Both the position numbers and the translations under genes were made by a program. A DNA stretch of 64,000 nt from Hyphomonas johnsonii MHS-2 (GTDB lineage: Bacteria > Pseudomonadota > Alphaproteobacteria > Caulobacterales > Hyphomonadaceae): positions 186,001 through 250,000 of the forward strand of contig NZ_ARYK01000006.1 of NCBI RefSeq assembly GCF_000685275.1. The letters are read 5' to 3'. Each line of letters opens with the position of its first letter. The stretch's first letter is position 1. The notes under the pieces were generated by a model. It did not search any database. It was not told the DNA's origin and saw only the letters and a list, made by a program, of their open reading frames with translations. Positions 18,249 through 26,496 of the stretch are shown piece after piece.

Positions 18249-20033
18249 ATGCCCCGTTACGACGCCCCGGTTCGCGACATGAAGTTCATCCTGCACGAAG
18301 TGCTGCAACTGCAGAACTATTCGAACCTTCCCGGATTCGAGGAAGCGACGCCTGACCTGATCGATGCGATCCTGGAAGAGGGCGGCAAGTTTGCCAAGGA
18401 AGTCCTGTTTCCGCTGAACCATGTTGGCGATGTGCAGGGCTGCAAGCGGAATGACGATGCCAGCGTGAAGACCCCTGACGGGTTCCCGGAAGCCTACAAC
18501 AAGCTGGTCGAGAATGGCTGGCCGCTGCTGGCCAAGGATCCTGCGATGGGCGGCCAGGGACTGCCTGCGGTCGTGAACCTGGCCTGGGGCGAGATGATTT
18601 CGTCCTCGAACATGGCGTTCGGCATGTATCCGGGCCTGACCTCTGGTGCCTACGAGGCGCTGATGGCGGGTGGCTCTGAAGAGCAGAAGCAGATGTATGG
18701 TCCGAAGATGGCCCGCGCCGAATGGGCCGGCACGATGAACCTGACCGAGCCGCAATGCGGCACCGACCTTGGCCTGATCAAGACCAAGGCCGTGCCGCAG
18801 GCTGACGGCAGCTACAAGATCACCGGCCAGAAGATCTGGATTTCGGGCGGCGAGCAGGACCTCACCGAAAACATCATTCACCTTGTGCTTGCCCGGATCG
18901 AGGGCGGCCCGGAAGGTATCAAGGGCATCTCCCTGTTCGTTGTGCCGAAATACATCGTCAATGAAGATGGTTCGCTCGGCGAGCGCAATGCCTGTTCCTG
19001 CGGCGGCCTCGAAGAAAAGATGGGCATCCACGGCAACGCGACCTGCGTCATGAACTATGACGGCGCAACCGGCTGGCTTGTCGGCGAAGAGCACAAGGGC
19101 ATGCGCACCATGTTCGTGATGATGAACGAGGCGCGCCTCGGTGTCGGCCTGCAGGGCCTGGCCCAGGCAGAGATCGCCTACCAGAACGCCGTCGACTTCG
19201 CGCATGACCGCGTGCAGGGCCGCTCGCTCAACGGCGCCAAGGCACCGGAAAAAGTCGCTGACCCGATCATCGTGCATCCCGACGTCCGGCGCATGCTGCT
19301 CGACCAGAAAGCCTTCATCGAAGGCGCCCGGGCATTTGCCTACTGGACCGCCTTCCATGGCGACCTGCAGCACAAGTCGGCCGACGAAAAGGTGCGCGAA
19401 CGCGCCGGTGACTACATGGCGCTGCTGACGCCGGTCGTGAAAGCCTATCTCACCCACAAGGGGTTCGAGAGCGCCAATCTCGGCCTGCAGGTGCATGGCG
19501 GCTCGGGCTTCACCCGCGAGTGGGGCCTGGAACAATACGTGCGCGATGTGCGCATCACGCTGATCTATGAAGGCACGAACGGCATCCAGGCGCTCGACCT
19601 GGTTGGCCGCAAGCTGGCCAGCAATGGCGGCCGCGCCGTGTTCAGCTTCTTTGCCGAACTCGACGATTTCATCGGCACGGCCGGCGACGACCCCGCATTG
19701 CAGCCTTTCGTCGAGGGCCTGAAGACGGCCAAGAACCAGCTGCAGGAAGGCACGACCTGGCTGATGCAGAACGGCATGTCCGACTTCAACAATGCCGGCG
19801 CCTCCAGCCATGACTACCTGCACCTGTTCGGCCTGACGGCGCTCGCCTACATGTGGGCGCGGATGGCCAAGGTGGCGGTCGAGAAACGCGGCGCAGGCGA
19901 CCCGTTCTATGACCAGAAGCTGATCACCGGGCAGTATTTCCTCGACCGGATGCTGCCGGATGCCGGCGCACACCTGGCCAAGGTCAAGACCGGCGCCAAG
20001 GCGATGATGGCGTTGCCCGCCGACGCGTTCTGA
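18249..20033 (+). CDS. Acyl-CoA dehydrogenase, DmdC/large type (594 aa)
   Basis: 594-aa acyl-CoA dehydrogenase with the extended C-terminus of the DmdC-like subgroup. It has an N-terminal [15 protein letters not shown] segment, the flavin-binding motif [29 protein letters not shown], the cluster [20 protein letters not shown], and the catalytic Glu E441 in [18 protein letters not shown]. Members oxidise 3-methylmercaptopropionyl-CoA or medium/long acyl-CoAs; the substrate cannot be read from sequence. GAAGGAAGAGG lies before the ATG. It lies 101 bp after the MerR gene on the same strand, likely co-transcribed. Confidence 0.92.
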   Translation: MPRYDAPVRDMKFILHEVLQLQNYSNLPGFEEATPDLIDAILEEGGKFAKEVLFPLNHVGDVQGCKRNDDASVKTPDGFPEAYNKLVENGWPLLAKDPAMGGQGLPAVVNLAWGEMISSSNMAFGMYPGLTSGAYEALMAGGSEEQKQMYGPKMARAEWAGTMNLTEPQCGTDLGLIKTKAVPQADGSYKITGQKIWISGGEQDLTENIIHLVLARIEGGPEGIKGISLFVVPKYIVNEDGSLGERNACSCGGLEEKMGIHGNATCVMNYDGATGWLVGEEHKGMRTMFVMMNEARLGVGLQGLAQAEIAYQNAVDFAHDRVQGRSLNGAKAPEKVADPIIVHPDVRRMLLDQKAFIEGARAFAYWTAFHGDLQHKSADEKVRERAGDYMALLTPVVKAYLTHKGFESANLGLQVHGGSGFTREWGLEQYVRDVRITLIYEGTNGIQALDLVGRKLASNGGRAVFSFFAELDDFIGTAGDDPALQPFVEGLKTAKNQLQEGTTWLMQNGMSDFNNAGASSHDYLHLFGLTALAYMWARMAKVAVEKRGAGDPFYDQKLITGQYFLDRMLPDAGAHLAKVKTGAKAMMALPADAF

Positions 20034-20040
20034 TCAGGCG

Positions 20041-20637
20041 TCAGCTCACGTCGCAATTGTCGAGGACAAGCATCAGCGCGTCCTCGACGAACGGATCGTC
20101 CGGCGTCTCGGTCCAGGTGATGAAGTCGGCATCCTTGAGAGTCAGCAGGCCCAGCGCCTCGGACTGCACGCAATCGGCCGTCTCGTCGTCCAGCTTGGCA
20201 TAGGTCTGGAAGTAGAAGAATTCGGTCATTCCGACGACAAAGCCGATCCTGGCATTGTTGGTATCGCTGGCGGTGAACGCTTCCGAGAGTTGCCGGGAAC
20301 TGATCAGGACGCCCGTGCCGGACGCCCCCTCGGCGCATTCAGTCAGCGCACGGTCGGCTATGGTCGTCACGACCATGTCGGAAAACGCGGGAGCTGACAT
20401 CTCCGCGGTCAGGTTTTCAGCGAGTCCGACGACGCAGCCGATCTGCTCATCGCCCTTGGCGTTGAGGTAGGCGGCAGCCTGCAACGCCCCGATGACGTAA
20501 CCGATGCGGCCGTCTTCATCGATCTGGTGCCATTGGTTGGCACGAACGGGCAGAGTGAGGTCGGCCCAGCTGATCGCTTCCGCCTGGGCCACAAGCGGCA
20601 TCAGGCAGGCGGTTAGCATGGTGAGTATGGTCTTCAT
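20041..20637 (-). CDS. Secreted protein with two Rap1a-like repeats
   Basis: 198-aa exported protein. The signal peptide is about residues 1-19 (MKTILTMLTACLMPLVAQAE). The mature part holds two similar units: RIGYVIGALQAAAYLNAKGD...C68...C101 and RIGFVVGMTEFFYFQTYAKLDD...C156...C195. Each begins with RIG(Y/F)V(I/V)G and carries a Cys pair at similar spacing, so a domain duplication with one disulfide each is likely. The pattern resembles Rap1a/Tai-type immunity domains, but weakly. The ATG at 20637 follows AAGGGG. It lies on the opposite strand inside the beta-oxidation locus; the function is unknown. Confidence 0.7.
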   Translation of the reverse strand: MKTILTMLTACLMPLVAQAEAISWADLTLPVRANQWHQIDEDGRIGYVIGALQAAAYLNAKGDEQIGCVVGLAENLTAEMSAPAFSDMVVTTIADRALTECAEGASGTGVLISSRQLSEAFTASDTNNARIGFVVGMTEFFYFQTYAKLDDETADCVQSEALGLLTLKDADFITWTETPDDPFVEDALMLVLDNCDVS

Positions 20638-20766
20638 GGCGCATCCCCTTTGGTGTCGTGCCGCGCGAATGCGATCCGATACAGGTACAGGCGCAAAAAG
20701 GGCTGCTGAAAGGTCAGCGTGACGCAACGACAGAGGGAGACATGCAGATGCCCCCATCCTATATGT

Positions 20767-20796
20767 GTTTACGTGAACGTAAGCGGCAATTGCCGC
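20767..20796. promoter_or_regulatory. Tandem palindromes before the second acyl-CoA dehydrogenase operon
   Basis: GTTTACGTGAACGTAAGC (20767-20784) is an inverted repeat around ACGT-GA-ACGT; the inner TTACGTGAACGTAA has perfect arms. It abuts a perfect 14-bp palindrome, GCGGCAATTGCCGC (20783-20796), 25 nt before the ATG. The ACGT-N2-ACGT core is shared with the MerR promoter dyad at 17603-17647, so this is a candidate operator for that regulator. Confidence 0.6.
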
Positions 20797-20821
20797 CAGA
20801 CAGGACAGGAGAGACCCGCCC

Positions 20822-21988
20822 ATGCGCGAGAGCCCGTTGAACGTACCGAAATCCAATTGGCGCAATGACGAGGAGATGGACATCTTCTCCGATGCTGTGG
20901 GTCAGTTCTTCGAAAAGGAATGCGCGCCGCATGTCCCGGCCTGGCGCAAGGCAGGCATCGTGCCGCGCGAGATATGGTCCAAGGCCGGCGAGATGGGCCT
21001 GCTCTGTGCGTCCGTTCCGGAAGAATATGGCGGGGCAGGGGGCGACTTCCGCCACGAGGCCATCATCATCGAGCAGCAGCAGTGGAAGGGCGTCGACGGG
21101 TTCGGCATCACGCTGCACAATGCGATCATCGCGCCCTACATTACCGCCTTCGGCACCGAGGAGCAGAAGCGCCGCTGGCTGCCGCGCATGGCGTCGGGCG
21201 AACTTGTCACCGCCATCGCGATGACCGAGCCGGGCGCCGGTTCCGACCTCCAGAACATCAAGACGACCGCGATCAAGGATGGCGATGGTTACGTCATCAA
21301 CGGGTCGAAGACCTTCATCTCCAACGGCCAGACAGCCAACCTGGTCCTTGTCTGCGCCAAGACAGACCCGAGCCAGGGCGCCAAGGGCATCTCGATCCTC
21401 TGCGTCGAAACCGAGGAAGTTGACGGCTTCGAGCGCGGCCGCAACCTCGAAAAGGTCGGCCAGCACGCCGCCGATACGTCAGAGCTGTTCTTCAATGACG
21501 TGAAGGTGCCTGCCTCGGCCCTGCTCGGCGGTGAGGCCGGCAAGGGCTTTATCCAGCTGATGCAGAAACTGCCGCAGGAACGCCACGTCATCGGCCTGCA
21601 GGGCGTTGGCATGATCGAGCGCGCAATCCACGAGACGGTCGAATATGTCAAAGGCCGCAAGGCGTTCGGCAAGACGATCTTCGATTTCCAGAATACCCAG
21701 TTCAAGCTTGCCGAAGCCAAGACCGAGGCGACTGTCGCAAAAGTGTTTGCAGATCACTGTACGGAATTGCTGCTGAAGGGCGAACTTGATGCGGCAACGG
21801 CCTCCATGTCGAAATACTGGATCTCCGATCTGCAATGCAAGATCATCGACGAGTGCCTTCAGCTGCATGGCGGCTTTGGTTATATGGATGAATATCCCAT
21901 CGCCCAGATGTATGCCGACGCCCGCGTCCAGCGCATCTATGGCGGCGCCAACGAGGTGATGAAAATGCTCATCGCAAGGACGCTTTAA
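20822..21988 (+). CDS. Acyl-CoA dehydrogenase, long-chain/isovaleryl-like base position
   Basis: 388 aa. It has the motif blocks AMTEPGAGSDLQNIKTTA, NGSKTFISNGQTANLVLV, YVKGRKAFGKTIFDFQN, LHGGFGYMDEYPI and IYGGANEVMKMLIARTL. The position equivalent to the medium-chain catalytic Glu is Gly (IYGGANEV), so the base is probably E271 in HETVEYVKGRKAFG, as in long-chain and isovaleryl-CoA dehydrogenases. GACAGGAGAGAC precedes the ATG. First gene of an operon with thioesterase (6-nt gap), thiolase and FadB/FadJ-like protein, under the ACGT-type palindrome. Confidence 0.92.
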   Translation: MRESPLNVPKSNWRNDEEMDIFSDAVGQFFEKECAPHVPAWRKAGIVPREIWSKAGEMGLLCASVPEEYGGAGGDFRHEAIIIEQQQWKGVDGFGITLHNAIIAPYITAFGTEEQKRRWLPRMASGELVTAIAMTEPGAGSDLQNIKTTAIKDGDGYVINGSKTFISNGQTANLVLVCAKTDPSQGAKGISILCVETEEVDGFERGRNLEKVGQHAADTSELFFNDVKVPASALLGGEAGKGFIQLMQKLPQERHVIGLQGVGMIERAIHETVEYVKGRKAFGKTIFDFQNTQFKLAEAKTEATVAKVFADHCTELLLKGELDAATASMSKYWISDLQCKIIDECLQLHGGFGYMDEYPIAQMYADARVQRIYGGANEVMKMLIARTL

Positions 21989-21994
21989 GCAGGC

Positions 21995-22423
21995 ATGCCC
22001 GACAGCAAGCGCATCCTTGAAGTCTTCCCCAGCCCCAGCCCGTCCTCGACGTCGCTCGGCTTCGAGCTTATGTCGCTCGACCTGAAGAAGTGGGAGACGC
22101 GGGTGCGGTTCGATGGCCGTCCGGAATTCTGCAATCCCGCAGGTGTGATCCAGGGCGGCTATCTCGTCGCCATGATGGATGATACGATTGGCATGCTCGC
22201 CGGGATGAAGGCGGGCAAGTCAAAGCTGCCCTCCACGGTGGACCTGCACACACATTTCCTGCGCCCCGTCCGCAAGGGCGCCATCGAAGTGGTGGCCCGC
22301 CTGCGCAATATTGGCCGCGCGATGGTTTTTGCCGAGGCCGAACTCTACGATTCCCGCGGCAAGGAAGCTGCCCGTTCCACCGCGAGCCTGACCCTCAATC
22401 CGGTGAATTCACCGGCAACCTGA
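21995..22423 (+). CDS. PaaI-type hotdog thioesterase
   Basis: 142-aa hotdog-fold acyl-CoA thioesterase. The central helix motif [21 protein letters not shown] (residues 45-65) carries the Gly-Gly turn and the acidic residues typical of the PaaI/YbgC group. [16 protein letters not shown] forms the following strand. It would release free acids from CoA intermediates. It lies in the operon between the acyl-CoA dehydrogenase (6 nt) and the thiolase (26 nt), so it probably relieves CoA sequestration during degradation. Confidence 0.87.
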   Translation: MPDSKRILEVFPSPSPSSTSLGFELMSLDLKKWETRVRFDGRPEFCNPAGVIQGGYLVAMMDDTIGMLAGMKAGKSKLPSTVDLHTHFLRPVRKGAIEVVARLRNIGRAMVFAEAELYDSRGKEAARSTASLTLNPVNSPAT

Positions 22424-22449
22424 TCATAAAGTCCCAAAGGAGTCCTCCC

Positions 22450-23655
<1,206 letters not shown>

Positions 23656-23683
23656 TCATCATACGAATTACTGGAATACGACC

Positions 23684-25918
23684 ATGAAACTCGACACATT
23701 CTCATTCGACATCGACGCGGACGGCATCGCCCATGCCGTGTTCGACGTGCCCGGCCGCAGCATGAACACGCTGACCGGCAAGGCCGTCGCTGACATCATT
23801 GCGATCACCAAGGAAGTCGCCACCAACGACAAGATCAAGGGCCTCGTGCTCTCGTCCGGCAAACCGAGCGGCTTTTGCGCCGGGGCAGACCTTGGCGAGA
23901 TGGGCAGCCGCGCAGGCAGTGCAGGCGACAAGGCGAAGAAGACCGAAGCGGAACTCAAGCAGGAGCAGTTCGATGCGGGCTTCTCGCTGAACAAGACGCT
24001 TCGCCAGCTCGAAACCTGCGGCAAGCCAGTCGCAGTCGCGCTTAACGGCCTCGCCCTTGGCGGCGGCCTCGAAGTGGCGCTCGCCGGCCATTACCGCGTT
24101 GCGGCCAATGACAATCCCAAGCTTCAGTTCGGCCTGCCGGAAGCCAAGATCGGCCTCCTGCCCGGCGCAGGCGGCACGCAGCGCCTGCCACGCCTGATCG
24201 GCGTCCAGGCAGCCTTGCCGCTGATCCTCCAGGGGGAAAGCTTCAACGCCGAGAAAGCCCTTGCCATGGGCGTCGTCAACGAACTCGCCCCATCATCCGA
24301 AACCGAGGCGAAAGCCACCGCATGGGTCAAGGCCAACCCGACCGCCAAGGCCCCTTGGGATGTCAAAGGCTTCAAGGTTCCCGGCGGCGTACCGCACCGC
24401 AGTCCGGGCGCCGGCCAGGTCATGACGATGGCGAACGCCATGTTGCACGCCAAGACCTATGGCAACTATCCGGCCCAGAAGAATATCCTGTCCTGCATCT
24501 ATGAAGGCATCATGGTGCCAATCGATGCCGGCCTGCGCATCGAGACGCGCTACTTCATCAACACCCAGCAGCGCCCGGAAGCAAAAGCGATGATCCGTTC
24601 GCTGTTCCTGTCGACGCAGGCCCTGTCCAAGGGTGCCAACCGTCCGGCTGGCTATCCGAAGTACGAGCTCAACAAGGTCGCCGTCATCGGCGCTGGCCTG
24701 ATGGGCGCCGGCATTGCCTATGAACAGGCCCGTGCCGGAATCGAGACGATCCTCGTCGACGTCTCGGTCGAGAATGCCGAGAAGGGGAAAGACTATTCCC
24801 GCAAGCTCGTCGAGAAGAACGTGTCGCGCGGAAAGATGACCCAGGAGAAGGGCGACGCACTGCTCGCCCTGATCAAGCCGACAGCCAACTATGATGACTT
24901 CAAGGGGGCTGACCTCGTCGTCGAAGCCGTGTTCGAAAATCCGGAACTCAAGGCGCAGATCACCAAGCAGGCCGAGGCACAGCTGTCTGAAACGGCCGTG
25001 ATGGGTTCCAACACGTCCACACTGCCGATCACCGGCCTTGCCGAAGCATCGGTCCGTCCGGAAAACTTCATTGGCATCCACTTCTTCTCGCCGGTCGAGC
25101 GGATGGGACTGGTGGAAATCATCAGCGGCAAGAAGACCAGTGAAGAGACGCTCGCCAAGGCGATCGACTATGTCCTGAAGATCCGCAAGACGCCCATCGT
25201 GGTCAATGACAGCCGCGGCTTCTACACCTCGCGCTGCTTCGGCACCTATACGCAGGAAGGGCTCGAAATGCTCGGCGAAGGCATCAAGCCGGCAATCATC
25301 GAGAATGTCGGGCGCCAGTCCGGCATGCCGATGGGGCCGCTGGAAGTGTCTGACAGCGTCGGCCTCGATACCGCGCTCAAGGTGGGGCGTCAGATGGCCC
25401 AGGCCATGGGCGTGGACTACACCAATGACGCCCGGGGCCAGATGATGGCCTGGCTGGTCGAAGACCAGGGCCGCGTTGGCCGCAAGGCTGGCAAAGGCTT
25501 CTACGACTACAATGAGAAGGGCAAGCCGGAGCGCCTGTGGCCTGAGCTGAACACCCAGATCGACGTCAAGGTCGACGAGTGCCCACCCGCCATGAAGAAG
25601 GAGCTGACCAGTCGCTTCCTCGTGCGCCAGGCGATTGAAGTCGCCCGCTGCTTTGAGGAAGGCGTCATCACTGATGCGCGCGATGCCGACATCGGCTCGA
25701 TCCTTGCTTGGGGCTTTGCACCCTATACCGGCGGCTGCGCCAGCTATGTCGACCTGATCTGGGGCATCAAGCCTTTCGTCGAAGAGGCTGACCGCCTCGC
25801 CGACAAATATGGCGATCGCTTCCGGCCGGGCAAGCTGCTCCGTGACATGGCCGCCAAGGGTGAAGGCTTCTATGATCGCTTCCCGCCAGCTGACGTGAAA
25901 GCGAAGGCTGCTGCCTGA
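23684..25918 (+). CDS. Multifunctional fatty-acid oxidation protein (enoyl-CoA hydratase / 3-hydroxyacyl-CoA dehydrogenase), FadB/FadJ-like
   Basis: 744 aa with two fused enzymes. The N-terminal crotonase domain (about 1-300) has NGLALGGGLEVALAGHY and GLPEAKIGLLPGAGGTQRL, with both catalytic Glu positions. The NAD-binding domain begins at VAVIGAGLMGAGIAYEQ (about 330), and the catalytic H466 is in IGIHFFSPVERM. Two 3HCDH C-terminal domains follow (FYTSRCFGTYTQEG; LVRQAIEVARC). I start at MKLDTFSF (23684); an in-frame upstream extension overlaps the thiolase. Last gene of the operon, followed by a terminator hairpin at 25967-25995. Confidence 0.94.
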   Translation: MKLDTFSFDIDADGIAHAVFDVPGRSMNTLTGKAVADIIAITKEVATNDKIKGLVLSSGKPSGFCAGADLGEMGSRAGSAGDKAKKTEAELKQEQFDAGFSLNKTLRQLETCGKPVAVALNGLALGGGLEVALAGHYRVAANDNPKLQFGLPEAKIGLLPGAGGTQRLPRLIGVQAALPLILQGESFNAEKALAMGVVNELAPSSETEAKATAWVKANPTAKAPWDVKGFKVPGGVPHRSPGAGQVMTMANAMLHAKTYGNYPAQKNILSCIYEGIMVPIDAGLRIETRYFINTQQRPEAKAMIRSLFLSTQALSKGANRPAGYPKYELNKVAVIGAGLMGAGIAYEQARAGIETILVDVSVENAEKGKDYSRKLVEKNVSRGKMTQEKGDALLALIKPTANYDDFKGADLVVEAVFENPELKAQITKQAEAQLSETAVMGSNTSTLPITGLAEASVRPENFIGIHFFSPVERMGLVEIISGKKTSEETLAKAIDYVLKIRKTPIVVNDSRGFYTSRCFGTYTQEGLEMLGEGIKPAIIENVGRQSGMPMGPLEVSDSVGLDTALKVGRQMAQAMGVDYTNDARGQMMAWLVEDQGRVGRKAGKGFYDYNEKGKPERLWPELNTQIDVKVDECPPAMKKELTSRFLVRQAIEVARCFEEGVITDARDADIGSILAWGFAPYTGGCASYVDLIWGIKPFVEEADRLADKYGDRFRPGKLLRDMAAKGEGFYDRFPPADVKAKAAA

Positions 25919-25966
25919 TCAGCCTGCTGATAATTTCGGGCGGAACGCTTGAATACATGCTGTTTT

Positions 25967-25995
25967 GTGGCCGGGGCGATTGCTCCGGCCACTTT
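25967..25995 (+). terminator. Rho-independent-like terminator of the beta-oxidation operon
   Basis: An 11-bp stem (GTGGCCGGGGC / GCTCCGGCCAC, one G-U pair) closes a GATT loop and is followed by TTT-CGTTT. It lies 48 nt after the FadB-like stop. Confidence 0.7.
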
Positions 25996-26078
25996 CGTTT
26001 GGGCTTGACGGCCTTCCCCCGTTAGTGGATTTGTCTGTGCATCGATCGATTTTGATCGTGGGGACAAAAGGAAAAATT

Positions 26079-26420
26079 ATGAAGAATGTTGCGCTCTTCG
26101 GGGCGGCAATTGCCGCTTTGCTTGCGTCGGCCTGCACGTCGACAACGAAAGTCAGTACAATGCAGCCGGGAGATCAGAAGATGTCCTGCTCACAACTCGA
26201 GAGCGAGTTCGTGGCTCTTGATAATGTCATGAACGAGGCTGACGACAACAAGGGGGTGAACACCGCCAATGTCGCGGCGGTTGTTCTCTTCTGGCCAGCA
26301 GCCGTCGGCAACTACATGGATGCCGACAAGGCGCAGGACCTGGTGGACAAGCGGCGCACTCACCTGATGGGGATTTACGAGGACAAGAACTGCGACGGCG
26401 CGGCTGTTACAGCCGGGTAG
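26079..26420 (+). CDS. Small lipoprotein
   Basis: 113 aa. A lipoprotein signal peptide ends in the lipobox ASAC (MKNVALFGAAIAALLASACTS). The mature part contains MSCSQLESEFVALDNVMNEAD, a hydrophobic patch (NVAAVVLFWPAAVGNYMDADKAQD) and KRRTHLMGIYEDKNC. This looks like the bacterial lipoproteins with a glycine-zipper-like or short membrane-touching patch that are common next to housekeeping genes; I cannot name the family. ATG 26079 follows AAAGG. Convergent with rne across a bidirectional terminator. Confidence 0.75.
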   Translation: MKNVALFGAAIAALLASACTSTTKVSTMQPGDQKMSCSQLESEFVALDNVMNEADDNKGVNTANVAAVVLFWPAAVGNYMDADKAQDLVDKRRTHLMGIYEDKNCDGAAVTAG

Positions 26421-26445
26421 GCTGGCGCGCAGCGCAGGTCCAAAC

Positions 26446-26479
26446 AAAAAGGCCGGGGCATTTCTGCTCCGGCCTTTTT
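26446..26479. terminator. Bidirectional terminator between lipoprotein gene and rne
   Basis: The hairpin AAAAAGGCCGGGGCA / TGCTCCGGCCTTTTT around a TTTC-type loop has an A-tract on one side and a T-tract on the other, so it can serve both convergent genes. Confidence 0.88.
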
Positions 26480-26496
26480 CTTGTCTGGTCAGCGGT

